Origin: JACKCD01 sp041390905
Lineage (GTDB): Bacteria; Chloroflexota; Anaerolineae; Promineifilales; Promineifilaceae
Direction: 5' to 3'
NCBI GenBank assembly: GCA_041390905.1
Contig: JAWKPA010000014.1
Location: forward strand, 620,001-684,000
Length of the DNA stretch: 64,000 nucleotides
A program made the translations under genes and the position numbers. The notes under the pieces are model-generated. The model was not told where the DNA came from. It did no database searches and saw only the letters and a list, made by a program, of their open reading frames with translations. Within the stretch, counting starts at the first letter, position 1, and every line of letters begins with the position of its first letter. Of the stretch, positions 42,742 to 52,572 are shown piece after piece.

Positions 42742-44659
42742 TTGGCAAGGTTAAACAGTTATACGTTTCTACATCCGTTGCGGCAATGTTGACTGGGCAA
42801 ATCCTCATTTCGGCAATAGCTAACGAGAGGCGGGTGGGGTCGTTGATTTTGGCACGGCGGGCATCTGGCAAGCTGATGGATAGCTCGTTGATGGCGTTGG
42901 GGCGCAGGAGGGTGGGATTGAGGGGCAAAACGGCCGTTTCTGCCGCCAATTTGGGCTGTTGGGTAAAGTGCATCTCCCCCACGGGCTGCCCATTAGCTGA
43001 AACAACCGCCCGCTGGCTGCCAAAGGCCGAGGCGCGTATGATGAGGGTGGGGGGGGTGGCGGGAACGGCCGTTAGCCGTACATACACCGCTATTTGGTCA
43101 CATTGCGTCGTGGGATAAGGCGCCCGGTCATTATCCACTGGCTCCCAGCCCACAAAAAGAGCCGGGATTTGTGGCATAGCAGGCTGGTCGCGCTGCGCTG
43201 CCAGCAGGGCGTAGCTGGTTGACAGCGGGGCAAACAGCAGGGATGCGCCCCACTCGTAAGGCATCAGCGGCGGTTGCTGCGTCAAAATGGCGGCCGCCCG
43301 TTCCCGATCCAATCGGCAAAGCATGGCGTTGCTTGCCAAAGCCTGGGGATAACGCCAGTTGAACAGGTCGCCGTGGGGGGGGGTAAAAGGTGGGATGGGG
43401 TATTCCTGGGTGAGTTCGTTCCAGAGGATGGTGCTGTAGTTGTAAAGCCCTTGATAGCTGTGGATAAAAACGGCCGTTAAACCCAACAGTCCATATAGCC
43501 CGATCCACACTTTTTGCTGGCTTGGGGAGAGCAAGGTTTGCCCTTCTCGCCACGCCCAAACGGCTAGAAGCGTCAGCGGCAGCACCAGTTCGGTGAGAAT
43601 ACGCGGGCCAAAGGAGTCGCCACCCCACCAGTTGGTGCCGCGTGAGGCGACGTACAGGTGGAGGGCTAGCCAGGCAAGGCACAGCCACAGCAGCGGCTGC
43701 CGCGCTTGCCTTCGCAGCAGCCACAAGCCGGGGAGCAGCAGCAAAAAGAAGGGGCTAAAAACAAACAGCCCGCGTGCCGGGCTAAACAGATGCCCCACAA
43801 GAGCCAGCCAGAGAGGGGTGCGGGCAATTTGCAGCCGGACGGCGCTGTAGTAAATGGGGAGCCAGGTGCCAAATTCGCGGTGTGACCAGAGGAGGAAGAG
43901 GGCGAGGAGGGTGGCGGCAATAACGGCCGTTTTTGCCATCTGCCGCCAATCTTTCCACGCCAAGTAAAGCAGTACCGGGGCAATGAAGGCAGCGGCGGCG
44001 GCGCGGGTGAGATAGGCCAGAAAGAGCAAGCCGCCGAGCAGCAATGGTTGTACTGAGTGCGCTTGGCCGCTGTCGTATCGCACCAGCAGGAGCAGGGCAA
44101 GGCTGATAAATATGACGCTGAGGTTGATGCTCCACCAGGCAACGGCGAGGGTGCTGATGAGGGTGGTGCCAAAGAGAGAAACGGCCGTTAGCAGCAGACC
44201 AGTTCTGTGCGGCAAGTAAACGCGGGTGATGTGGTAGAGGATCCAGAACACGGCGATGGCGGAGAAGGAAGAAAGCAGCCGCTGCGCGTTGATGTTATCC
44301 TGCGCCCGCAGCATATCCCAGCCAACTGCCTTGGTGAGAATGACAAAGGGGAGGCTGAGCAGGGAGGGGCCGACGGGGAAGTAGTTGTAGTAACGGCCGT
44401 TTACCTTGAGAATATTGATATTGGCAGCAAAATCGGCCGGTGATCCCCAAATTTCTTTGTCCTGGTAGCCATTCAGCTGGATGGTGCCATTGTCCAAAAT
44501 GGATTGGGACACAATGAGCGTGTAGCGTGGGTCGGAACCGGCTCCGTAGGTGATTGCGTAGCGCGTCAGGCAAAAAATGAGGACGCTCAAAATGAGAAGG
44601 GCTACATAGTCGGGATAAAACAGTTGAGGGGGCGCTGCCTTTTGTTTGGCCTTGTTCAC
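42734..44659 (-). CDS. Multi-spanning glycosyltransferase-like membrane protein
   Basis: 641 residues with around ten to twelve membrane segments. An extracytoplasmic loop between the first and second (TYGAGSDPRYTLIVSQSILDNG) holds the acidic residue pattern of GT-C enzymes. Later loops contain ASRGTNWWGGDSFGPRILTEL, a motif repeated in bacterial PMT-like proteins that handle large surface glycans. A C-terminal soluble part of about 130 residues may bind the substrate. GTG start at 44659, 20 bp from the divergent ABC transporter gene. Confidence 0.78.
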   Translation of the reverse strand: MNKAKQKAAPPQLFYPDYVALLILSVLIFCLTRYAITYGAGSDPRYTLIVSQSILDNGTIQLNGYQDKEIWGSPADFAANINILKVNGRYYNYFPVGPSLLSLPFVILTKAVGWDMLRAQDNINAQRLLSSFSAIAVFWILYHITRVYLPHRTGLLLTAVSLFGTTLISTLAVAWWSINLSVIFISLALLLLVRYDSGQAHSVQPLLLGGLLFLAYLTRAAAAAFIAPVLLYLAWKDWRQMAKTAVIAATLLALFLLWSHREFGTWLPIYYSAVRLQIARTPLWLALVGHLFSPARGLFVFSPFFLLLLPGLWLLRRQARQPLLWLCLAWLALHLYVASRGTNWWGGDSFGPRILTELVLPLTLLAVWAWREGQTLLSPSQQKVWIGLYGLLGLTAVFIHSYQGLYNYSTILWNELTQEYPIPPFTPPHGDLFNWRYPQALASNAMLCRLDRERAAAILTQQPPLMPYEWGASLLFAPLSTSYALLAAQRDQPAMPQIPALFVGWEPVDNDRAPYPTTQCDQIAVYVRLTAVPATPPTLIIRASAFGSQRAVVSANGQPVGEMHFTQQPKLAAETAVLPLNPTLLRPNAINELSISLPDARRAKINDPTRLSLAIAEMRICPVNIAATDVETYNCLTLPNE

Positions 44660-44679
44660 AAACGGGATTATACTCGCCT

Positions 44680-45657
44680 ATGAGTATGAACCCAATGATC
44701 GCGCTGAACAATTTGGGCAAAACGTATGGCACCCCTGGGCGACAGGTGGAGGCGGTGCGTGATGTGTCGCTGGAGGTGCTGCCAGGGGAGCTGTTTGGGC
44801 TGTTTGGCCCCAATGGGGCGGGAAAAAGCACCATTGTCCGTATCCTTGCGACCTTGCTGGCTCCCAGCCGAGGAACGGCCGTTGTGAATGGGTATGACGT
44901 GGTGCGGCAAGAGATGCAGGTACGGGCTTCGATTGGGCTGGTGACGGCGGATGAGCGTTCGTTTTACGGCCGTTTAACCGCCAGCCAAAACCTGCAATTT
45001 TATGCCGCCATGCAAAACATGCCCCGTTCTGCCATCGCCCACCGCATTCAAACCGTACTCAATTTATTTGGTTTGGCAAACAAAGCCCATGCCCCTGTTC
45101 AATCCTTTTCCACCGGGCAAATGCAGCGGCTCAACATAGCACGGGCGCTCATTCACGACCCCGCCGTCCTGCTGCTTGACGAACCCACCAAAAGCATGGA
45201 TGTGCAAACCAGCGATTTTGTCAAAGAGCTAATCAAAACAGAGTTGGTGGGACGACAACAAAAGACCGTTGTTTTTATTAGCCACGAACTATATGAAATG
45301 GACAACTTTTGCGACCGGGTGGTCATTTTAACCAATGGACAGGTTCAAATAGTCGGCACGCCGGCCGAATTAGGCGCGTTGCTGCCGCGCCGGGCTGTTT
45401 ATCGGGTGGTCGTGGCTGGGGATGTGGCGGCTGTGGCTGCCCAGTGGCAGGCCAGTCCCAGCATTGAGGCGGTGCAACAAGTTTCAGCGGGGGTTGCCAC
45501 AACGGCATTTGATCTGACGCTGACCGATGAAGCCGATTGGTTGGCGGTGATGCAAGGGGTGGCGGCGGTAAACGGCCGTATTGAAACCTATCGCCGTGTG
45601 GACGACGAATCACTGCGCCGCATTGTGGCGCATTTTAGCCATGCACCAGCCAATTGA
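44680..45657 (+). CDS. ABC transporter ATPase
   Basis: 325 residues. Walker A GPNGAGKST, signature FSTGQMQRLNIARAL (a variant of LSGGQ), Walker B VLLLDEPTKSMD and the H-loop ISHEL are all present. The C-terminal 80 residues are a separate small domain found in ABC-2 polysaccharide/drug exporters. It is followed 7 bp later by the permease. In this neighbourhood it may export the modified peptide or a glycan. Confidence 0.92.
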   Translation: MSMNPMIALNNLGKTYGTPGRQVEAVRDVSLEVLPGELFGLFGPNGAGKSTIVRILATLLAPSRGTAVVNGYDVVRQEMQVRASIGLVTADERSFYGRLTASQNLQFYAAMQNMPRSAIAHRIQTVLNLFGLANKAHAPVQSFSTGQMQRLNIARALIHDPAVLLLDEPTKSMDVQTSDFVKELIKTELVGRQQKTVVFISHELYEMDNFCDRVVILTNGQVQIVGTPAELGALLPRRAVYRVVVAGDVAAVAAQWQASPSIEAVQQVSAGVATTAFDLTLTDEADWLAVMQGVAAVNGRIETYRRVDDESLRRIVAHFSHAPAN

Positions 45658-45664
45658 GAGGCAC

Positions 45665-46459
45665 ATGGGCAAGCTCTTGATCCTCACCAGCCATTATCTG
45701 CGGCTGGCCTGGTCCTACAAGCTCAACTTTATTACCCGCTATTTAGGCACGGTTGTTTCGGTGCTGCTCTTTTTCTTTCTCGACCGGCTGCTGCGTGCCA
45801 ATGGCAATAGCCAAATCGAAGGTGGCACCTACTTTACCTTTTTGATCATTGGCGGTGCGTTCGCCCGCTATCTGGAGCTTGCCAGCCACGCTTTTTCTGC
45901 CAATTTACGCGACGAAATGCTGCGCGGCACCATTGAGCCACTGCTGGCAACCGCTACCCCCGTCACGCTGTCGCTGCTTGGCCCTTCTTCGTGGGCGTTG
46001 ATTGAAGGCACACTGCTGGTGCTACTTCAACTGGGCGTGGGTTGGGCAGTAGGGGCCGATTTCTCCCAGGCCAACTGGGTAACGACGCTGGTTGTGCTGC
46101 TGATTAGCCTCATCTGCCTGTTGAGCTATGGGATAGCTTCGGCCGCGTTTGTGGTGGTGTACAAGCGGGGCGACCCGATGAACTGGCTGATTAATTCGGT
46201 GGCCTATGTGTTTAGCGGCGTTTTTTTTCCGATTGAATTGTTTCCCCCCTGGCTGCGGGTTATCTCCCAAGTATTGCCGTTTACCTATGCGCTGCGGGCG
46301 CTGCGCGGGGCATTGATGCGCGGGGAGAGTCTGGTTGAACGGTGGCTGGATGTGGTGGTGCTGTTGGGATTTACGGCCGTTCTTTTACCCCTCTCGCTTT
46401 GGGCCATGCGGTTTGCCGTGCGCCACCTTAAGCAAACCGGTGACTTAACACATTATTAG
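45665..46459 (+). CDS. ABC-2 type transporter permease
   Basis: About 264 residues, six hydrophobic segments (YLGTVVSVLLFFFLDRLL, VLLISLICLLSYGIASAAFVVVY, SVAYVFSGVFFPIELFPPWL), and the permease signature FSGVFFPIELFPPWLRVISQVLPFTYALRALRG characteristic of ABC-2 exporters. GAGAGG precedes ATG 45665; a longer in-frame start at 45641 would overlap the ATPase gene. Partner of the upstream ATPase. Confidence 0.9.
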   Translation: MGKLLILTSHYLRLAWSYKLNFITRYLGTVVSVLLFFFLDRLLRANGNSQIEGGTYFTFLIIGGAFARYLELASHAFSANLRDEMLRGTIEPLLATATPVTLSLLGPSSWALIEGTLLVLLQLGVGWAVGADFSQANWVTTLVVLLISLICLLSYGIASAAFVVVYKRGDPMNWLINSVAYVFSGVFFPIELFPPWLRVISQVLPFTYALRALRGALMRGESLVERWLDVVVLLGFTAVLLPLSLWAMRFAVRHLKQTGDLTHY

Positions 46460-46555
46460 CCATCAGTGATGATCGTTGTGGATTTCTTTCGTCAATGTTA
46501 AAGAAAGGCTATATTATTTGCTAAGGGTTCAATCAGAAATAACTTCGCAGTTCCA

Positions 46556-46618
46556 GAAGTTCAACTTCTCTCAGAAGTTGAACTTCTAACTCCCAAGTTA
46601 ATAACGAACGAACCCTAA
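46556..46618 (-). repeat. Intergenic repeat element, copy 4
   Basis: AGAAGTTCAACTTCT (46556-46570, allowing one T to C at the end) and AGAAGTTGAACTTCT (46573-46587). The flank TAACGAACGAACCC (46602-46615) is the reverse complement of the flank beside copy 1, so the two copies are alike for about 60-70 bp in opposite orientation. It lies between the permease stop and the radical SAM gene start. Confidence 0.78.
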
Positions 46619-46645
46619 GAAGGTTTGAAAAAGGTGGTTAAAGCT

Positions 46646-48250
46646 ATGAATGGCCCTTTGATTTCGCTAAATGATGTCCAGATTCGTCCTGATTCTTTGC
46701 CGCAGCAACCAACCAACGCCTCCGACACGGTTTTCCTCATTAATTTTCGCAATCATCGAGATATGTACCCGCCTTTTGGCATCATGTATGTAGCCGACGC
46801 TTTGGAGAAGGTGGGGTTTCGCTGTCGGCTATTTCATGAAACAGAGGTGTTTGTGGATGAGTTTGTGGCGTTGGTGGCGGAAGAACGGCCGTTATTCGTT
46901 GGCTTTAGCACCATCACCGGCCCCCAACTGCGCCCCACCATTGCTGCCTCTCGGCAAGTTCATGCCTTGGGCATCCCGGTGGTGTGGGGCGGGGTTCACG
47001 CCACCATCATGCCAACTGAGGTTCTCAAAGAAGAGTACGTTGATTTTGTCGTGGTGAATGAGGGGGAAGAGACGGCGCAAGAGCTGGCGCTGATGCTGGC
47101 CGGGCGCATTCCGCAAAATTGGGCGGCGGTGGCGGGGTTGGCGTTTAAGCGGGATGGGGATGGGTTTCCGCTGTTTTACCGGGAACGGCCGTTTATCCAA
47201 GACCTCGATGACTACTACCCACGCTGGGATTTACTGCCAAGTGTCGAAGCCTACCTCATTCCCAGTGGCCCCTACACGCGGGCGATCCCCGTTTACATTT
47301 CACGCGGCTGCCCGTTCCGCTGCGGTTTCTGTTACAACGAAGTTGTGATGAAACGCACCTGGCGGCAGCATTCTGATGAATTTATTCTCAACCAAATCGG
47401 CTGGCTGCAAGAACATTACCAGATTGAGGCCATTGATTACGCCGATGATTACCTCTTTGGCCGCATCAAGCCCATGCAGCAGTTGGTGGAAAAAGTGGGG
47501 CTGCCCTGGAGCGGACAGGTGCGCGTGCAGTTGCTCAAGCCGGAATTTGTGCAGTGGATGGCAAAAACGGGCTGCCAATGGGTCAATATTGGCATCGAGT
47601 CGGCCAACCAAACGGTGCTGGAGCGCATGACCAAGGATCAAAAAGCGACGCAGATTGAGTGGGGGATTAGCAATTTGGTCAAATATGCGCCCCACATTGA
47701 AGCCAATTGCTCCTTTATTGTGGGGCTGCCCGAAGAAAGCGACGCTGAACGACGCGACACGTTTATGTGCATTGAAAATCTGTCGGAAATGAGCGAAAAG
47801 GTGCGCTGTTCCGTTTGCGTCTACATGCCCTATCCCGGCACGCCGCTGTGGCCGAAGGCATTGGAAATGGGGTATGAGCCACCCAAACAGCAGGAAGGGT
47901 GGTGCGATATGGATTTGAACCGGGGCAACACTCCGTGGGTAAGCGATGCCGAAGCGCAGGTCATGTCGGACATCAACGACATTCTGTTTGTCGGCCGTTC
48001 GCAGGGGCATTGGCTGCTGGCACCTTATTACGCTCTGCTGCGCTGGCGCTGGCACCACCAATATTTCAAGCATTATTGGGAAGGCAAGCTCAAAATGCGG
48101 TTGATCCATTCCCCGCTAAAGCCGATGATGGCTTGGATGACGAAGAAAATGGTTCAATTTAACCAGCAAACCCACAAAGGGGGCATTTCTGAAGGCGCAG
48201 AACTGTTGGGGTTGGATATGGCGAACCCATCTGGCGATGTGCAGCCATAA
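46646..48250 (+). CDS. Radical SAM protein with B12-binding-like domain
   Basis: About 534 residues. The N-terminal 150 residues are a Rossmann-like B12-binding domain pattern (PPFGIMYVADALEKVGFRCRLF, VGFSTITGPQLRPTIAASRQV, VVWGGVHATIMPTEVL), though no clear DxHxxG is visible. The radical SAM core follows with the 4Fe-4S motif SRGCPFRCGFCYN (Cys222, 226 and 229). The C-terminal extension is about 200 residues. Such enzymes methylate or rearrange lipids, antibiotics or peptides. AAGGTGG before ATG 46646 fixes the start. It is the last gene of the island; whether it serves peptide or glycan chemistry cannot be told. Confidence 0.86.
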   Translation: MNGPLISLNDVQIRPDSLPQQPTNASDTVFLINFRNHRDMYPPFGIMYVADALEKVGFRCRLFHETEVFVDEFVALVAEERPLFVGFSTITGPQLRPTIAASRQVHALGIPVVWGGVHATIMPTEVLKEEYVDFVVVNEGEETAQELALMLAGRIPQNWAAVAGLAFKRDGDGFPLFYRERPFIQDLDDYYPRWDLLPSVEAYLIPSGPYTRAIPVYISRGCPFRCGFCYNEVVMKRTWRQHSDEFILNQIGWLQEHYQIEAIDYADDYLFGRIKPMQQLVEKVGLPWSGQVRVQLLKPEFVQWMAKTGCQWVNIGIESANQTVLERMTKDQKATQIEWGISNLVKYAPHIEANCSFIVGLPEESDAERRDTFMCIENLSEMSEKVRCSVCVYMPYPGTPLWPKALEMGYEPPKQQEGWCDMDLNRGNTPWVSDAEAQVMSDINDILFVGRSQGHWLLAPYYALLRWRWHHQYFKHYWEGKLKMRLIHSPLKPMMAWMTKKMVQFNQQTHKGGISEGAELLGLDMANPSGDVQP

Positions 48251-48562
48251 GGTAAAATGTGGTTGGGTTTTTCGCGGGTATAAACGCAACTGTCGCCTGG
48301 AATAGTGCATAGGCTGGTGGGTATAGGGTATTATCGTTTTTCTCGTTCTATGATCACACTAAGACTCCTTAATTTAAGTATACCCTTGTTTAACCTTCCC
48401 TGCCCACACTTCTTGGTGAGCTGTAACTACGCCTTCTTTTGCCGCCGTTTGCCGGTTATTCCCAGGGCGACGGCTACGCGACCCGCGCTGTGGAGCCAAA
48501 GCCGGTTGCCGTGTCACGCCCAGAAACGGCCGTTGGGAAAATTGTTTCCACCCATAACGAAA
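48251..48562. other. Intergenic, no gene recognised
   Basis: Convergent spacer between the radical SAM gene and the response regulator. One iterated palindrome (near 48525). No clear promoter or strong hairpin. The short plus-strand frame 48305-48571 has no homology I recognise. Confidence 0.55.
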
Positions 48563-49594
48563 TCAGTCTAGCCCTGTCAGATTATGCCGCAAGGCAAATT
48601 TGACCAGCCCGGGAATATGGCTGATCTTGAGCTTCCGCATCACGCTTGTGCGGTGGGAACGCACGGTAACATCGGAAAGAGCCAACTTTTCCGCAATCTC
48701 GTTGCTGGACAAGCCATCACAAAGCAAGGTCAAAACATCACGCTCACGCTCAGTCAGCAGATCTAGCAATGGTGAAGTCGCATCTGGCAATCCTTGCTCC
48801 GCTACTCTGCCTGTATGCGCCATTTTGTCCAAATAAAGCCGCATTTGGTGATGGCGCAAGCCAACTCCAAACAGATGGTTCAGCAGTGCTTCATCTGCCT
48901 CCCCCTGCTCTTCAAGCATGGTGATGGCAGTCTGTAAGCCATCACCAATTACGGCAAAATTATCAAGCAACTGCTGGCTAAAAAGCTGTGTTAATTCGAT
49001 TTGCGCTTTGGGACGTGACTGTAACATCCAGCTCATGAAATAGCTTAATTGCTGATTTTGCTCCTGAAGCAAGGTCAATAGTTGCTCATTTTCCCTTTGG
49101 CGTTGATAGCGCTCTTTAATTTCAGCTTGTAGCGATGCGTTGGCTAGTTCCAATTCGGCCGTTCGCGCCGCCACCTTTTCCTCTAGCTGCTCATTGACCA
49201 CGGCCAACTGCCGCTGCAAATGTGCTATTTGGAGGTGTGTTTTTATCCGGGCCGCTACTTCTTCAACGTCAACAGGTTTGGTGATGTAGTCAACGCCACC
49301 AGCCTCAAACCCCTTCAAACGGTCGTCTGTATCTGTGAGGGCAGAAAGAAAGAGGATGGGAATAGATGCGCTGGCTTGATTGGCTTTTAGGGCGCGGCAC
49401 GTTTCATAGCCATCCATGCCCTGCATTCGTACATCAAGCAAAATGAGATCGGGTACAATACGTGCGGCTTGTTCAACTGCGTCAATGCCGTTATCGCTTA
49501 CCAGGACGTGGTAATTGAGCAGACGAAGGTGATTAAAAAGAATCGCTAAATTGGCGGGGGCATCATCAACAATTAGAATCTTGTTTGGCATCAT
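48563..49594 (-). CDS. Response regulator with coiled coil and LuxR-type DNA-binding domain
   Basis: About 343 residues. The receiver domain (KILIVDDAPANLAIL, phospho-acceptor in LILLDVRMQGMDGYE, ITKPVD) is complete. A coiled coil follows (LQRQLAVVNEQLEEKVAARTAELELANASLQ), then a helical region and a C-terminal LuxR HTH (LLTERERDVLTLLCDGLSSNEIAEKLALSDVTVRSHRTSVMRKL). The start ATG 49594 is preferred to TTG 49621. It is downstream of the hybrid kinase at 49754 on the same strand and is probably its output. Confidence 0.92.
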   Translation of the reverse strand: MMPNKILIVDDAPANLAILFNHLRLLNYHVLVSDNGIDAVEQAARIVPDLILLDVRMQGMDGYETCRALKANQASASIPILFLSALTDTDDRLKGFEAGGVDYITKPVDVEEVAARIKTHLQIAHLQRQLAVVNEQLEEKVAARTAELELANASLQAEIKERYQRQRENEQLLTLLQEQNQQLSYFMSWMLQSRPKAQIELTQLFSQQLLDNFAVIGDGLQTAITMLEEQGEADEALLNHLFGVGLRHHQMRLYLDKMAHTGRVAEQGLPDATSPLLDLLTERERDVLTLLCDGLSSNEIAEKLALSDVTVRSHRTSVMRKLKISHIPGLVKFALRHNLTGLD

Positions 49595-49630
49595 TCCAAA
49601 TTTGTTGGCTAGCGAATACAAATCTTTTCT

Positions 49631-49729
49631 CCTGAGGAATGGAAATTAAATAACTTGCCCATTTAGAAGTTCAATTTCTCAGAAGAAGTTGAACTTCTTG
49701 CGTAACTTATTTAATCCTCATTCCTGAGG
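49631..49729. repeat. Long inverted-repeat element containing the AGAAGTT repeat, copy 5
   Basis: A 99-bp region whose outer arms CCTGAGGAATGGAAATTAAA and its imperfect complement (near 49709-49729) pair, while the centre holds AGAAGTTCAATTTCT (49665-49679) and AGAAGTTGAACTTCT (49684-49698). The arms have several mismatches, so it is an imperfect terminal-inverted-repeat element, about 100 bp long, of miniature-transposon or hairpin type. It lies between the response regulator and the kinase gene. Confidence 0.65.
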
Positions 49730-49753
49730 TCTTGTGTTCGTTAGCTATGTAAG

Positions 49754-52465
49754 TTAAACAAGGGTTTGCAGCCAGCGGCGCAACGGCCGTAATTGAAACG
49801 CCTGCAACTGTCCTAAAACGTTGCTGCTAAATGTCGGATATTCGTGAGCGAGTTGGTTTACATAGGCTTCGGCGGCAGCAATATCCCCATCGGCCAGCAG
49901 CCGCTGAAGTTGGCCTATCTGTTCGGAAGCGGGCAGCTTCAGAGTGGCAGGGGTAGGCACTGTGGGCTGTTCATAGACCCACTCCAGCTTGAGCAGGGTT
50001 TGCAGGAGATCAAACAGCTTTTCGGCTTGAAATGGTTTGAGCAAAAAGCCATCAATTGCCAGAGAAGCGTCCGGCTTATCCAGCGTTGAGGCTGAGATGG
50101 CAATAACGGGCAACGTGGCAAACGCTTCTTGCTGGCGCAGCCGCTCAATAAAGGTGAAGCCGTCCATTTGGGGCATGACAAGATCGGTGAGGATGAGGTC
50201 GGGCTGATGGTGAGCGAGCCAGTCGAGGGCAGAACGGCCGTTTTCCGCTTCCGACAACACAAACCCCAGCGGCTGGAGCAGGTCAACCAGGAAGGCGCGG
50301 TTTTCCCATTTGTCGTCAACAATCAAGAGATGTGGGGCTGCATTGGCAACAGCCTGGATTAACGGCCGTTTCCCCCCTCGATCCTCGCCATCACCCACAG
50401 CAAGCTCAATATCAAACCAACAAACCGTCCCCACCCCCTCCACGCTCTCAACAACCAGACTGCTTCCCATCAATGCCAGGAGCTTCTGTGTCAAGGCCAG
50501 GCCTAAACCAGTACCGTCAGCTTGCTGTTCCGCCTGCTCCGTGCGATAAAACGGCGTCTGAATTTTGTCCATATCTGCTACAGCAATGCCAATACCGCTA
50601 TCCTTAACCGTGACGCGCAAGGCCACACCCTGCCAATATCGCTGCCGCACCACCACAGATAATGTGACATGGCCCACCTCGGTGAATTTAACAGCATTAT
50701 CTAGCAGATTGAGCAGAATCTGTCGCAATCGCTTGGCATCTGCTGTTACATAAGGGGGCAAGGTCTCCGATAGCTCTGTCCTAAATGTCAGCCCTTTTTG
50801 CTCGGCAAACGGCCGTATAATCGCCGCCACCGCTTGCAACAAATTCGGCAAATCAGTTATTGTCGGTTGTAGAGCCACCTTACCCGCATCAATTCGCGCC
50901 AAATCGAGCAGATCTTCAATAAGTGCCAACAGATGCTGCCCACTCTGCTCCATAATACGCAAAGACTGGCTTGTTGGAGGTTGTCTGTGGAAGATTTGGA
51001 TATAGCCCAGAATCGCATTAAGCGGCGTACGCAACTCATGGCTCATATTTGCCAAAAAGCGATCCTTCGCCCGGTTGGCAGCCTCCGCAGCTTTCTGTGC
51101 TTTTTCAGCATGTTCCTTTGCCACAACTAATTCCGCCGTCCGCAGCGCAACTTGCTGTTCCAGGAAAACATTCTGCTCCCTGGTTAACCGATCATTTTCA
51201 TTGGAAGCATGTAAAGCCGCAGCCAGGGCCTCGGCACGCTCGCGGCGGGCAAGATTGATTTGGTCTGCTAAAGCAAGTGGAAGCAAGACAAACAAAAGCG
51301 CAGAGCTGGGTCTGCTACTTTGTTGGGTTAGAATGTTGAATGGGAGCAAACCAGCAAGTGAGGCAGTTGTCAGGCTCATCGTCACCGATGCTGCTCCCCA
51401 GGCCAGCAGAAAATACCGTGCTGGTTTATAGCCTTGACGCCAAGCAGAAAACACAGCCAGAATCAGAGCAAGATAGCTGATCACAAGCAAAGCTGATAGC
51501 TGCAAGCTAATAGACCGATAGGAAACAAAAAAGATTTCCAGCAACAAAAATCCCGCCAAATAGAGTAGCGATTTCAGAAGCTTGTGCAGCCGGGGTAATT
51601 GTGTCTTTGTTTGCAAAAAAGTTGTGCCAAACAATAGAGGGAAAATAATTAACCCTTCCACGGCAAAAGGAAGCATATAGCGGTTGAGCCAGGGCTGATT
51701 GGGCCAAAGGTATTGGCTGCCTGTCCCGTTATACGATGCCTGGAACATGATTAAGGCAAAGCCAAACATCACATAATAAAGATAACTTTTTTCCCTTAAA
51801 AAAGACCAGGCAAACAGGGTTGAAGCTGTTATCACAAAATAAATACCGGCCATAAACCCGATTATAAACAGGTCTCTGGTACTCTCCTGTAGAAACAGTT
51901 CTGGCGGCCACAAGGCCAGGGAAACAGATAGTGACGCATCACCTTGTAGCTGAAGGTAGACAGTCTGCTGCGTATCGTATGGGAGCTGTAGCTTAAAAAC
52001 AAAGTGCCGCGAAGGAACAGAGCGCGTATAAAATGGATACAGCGTACCGGTTCTGACGGCTTGAAATGGCTGGGTTGCACGATGGGGCTGGGGTACATAA
52101 AAAGCAACGCGCTGAACCCTGGGGTTGCGATATTCAAGCATCCATTCGCTTATTTGAGGATCTTCGTTTCTCAGCTGTAGACGAACCCAGATTGTTGAAT
52201 TGGTATATCCAAAATTGGGTACTTTTTCTGCGCTCTGCACAAATTTGTCAGCAAACTGTGCAGAACTTACGTCTTCAATGGTTAGGCGACCAGTCGTATC
52301 TTCAAACAGTTCGGGCTGTAGGTCAACAGGGTAATCACGCTGCCTGTTAATCGGAATTGTATTCACGGGAGGGTTATGCTTCTCTTCTTGAGCATATGTG
52401 CTTGCGCTCAACCCACAAAGCGCTGCGAGAGAAACAAACAAGAGTAATTTTGGTAAGCTCATCAT
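49754..52465 (-). CDS. Hybrid histidine kinase with 7TMR-DISM sensor
   Basis: About 903 residues. A signal sequence is followed by an extracellular domain of about 170 residues (7TMR-DISMED2-like, with WVRLQLRNEDPQISEWMLEYRNPRVQRVAFY) and seven membrane helices. A coiled coil leads to HisKA (FLANMSHELRTPLNAILGY with His), the HATPase_c domain (LLNLLDNAVKFTEVG, GTGLGLALTQ) and a receiver (LLIVDDKWENRAFL, LILTDLVMPQMDGF). There is a C-terminal helical extension of about 75 residues. The DISM type usually senses a carbohydrate. Start ATG 52465 after GGGA. Confidence 0.9.
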   Translation of the reverse strand: MMSLPKLLLFVSLAALCGLSASTYAQEEKHNPPVNTIPINRQRDYPVDLQPELFEDTTGRLTIEDVSSAQFADKFVQSAEKVPNFGYTNSTIWVRLQLRNEDPQISEWMLEYRNPRVQRVAFYVPQPHRATQPFQAVRTGTLYPFYTRSVPSRHFVFKLQLPYDTQQTVYLQLQGDASLSVSLALWPPELFLQESTRDLFIIGFMAGIYFVITASTLFAWSFLREKSYLYYVMFGFALIMFQASYNGTGSQYLWPNQPWLNRYMLPFAVEGLIIFPLLFGTTFLQTKTQLPRLHKLLKSLLYLAGFLLLEIFFVSYRSISLQLSALLVISYLALILAVFSAWRQGYKPARYFLLAWGAASVTMSLTTASLAGLLPFNILTQQSSRPSSALLFVLLPLALADQINLARRERAEALAAALHASNENDRLTREQNVFLEQQVALRTAELVVAKEHAEKAQKAAEAANRAKDRFLANMSHELRTPLNAILGYIQIFHRQPPTSQSLRIMEQSGQHLLALIEDLLDLARIDAGKVALQPTITDLPNLLQAVAAIIRPFAEQKGLTFRTELSETLPPYVTADAKRLRQILLNLLDNAVKFTEVGHVTLSVVVRQRYWQGVALRVTVKDSGIGIAVADMDKIQTPFYRTEQAEQQADGTGLGLALTQKLLALMGSSLVVESVEGVGTVCWFDIELAVGDGEDRGGKRPLIQAVANAAPHLLIVDDKWENRAFLVDLLQPLGFVLSEAENGRSALDWLAHHQPDLILTDLVMPQMDGFTFIERLRQQEAFATLPVIAISASTLDKPDASLAIDGFLLKPFQAEKLFDLLQTLLKLEWVYEQPTVPTPATLKLPASEQIGQLQRLLADGDIAAAEAYVNQLAHEYPTFSSNVLGQLQAFQLRPLRRWLQTLV

Positions 52466-52572
52466 TTTTCCCAACTCTGCTGAGGCAATGCCAATAGCAG
52501 TAACCTGACCTCTATCTTACAACAAATAGCTCATGGTTCCCGCTCCGTGAGTAACCGAACCAATATCTCCCA

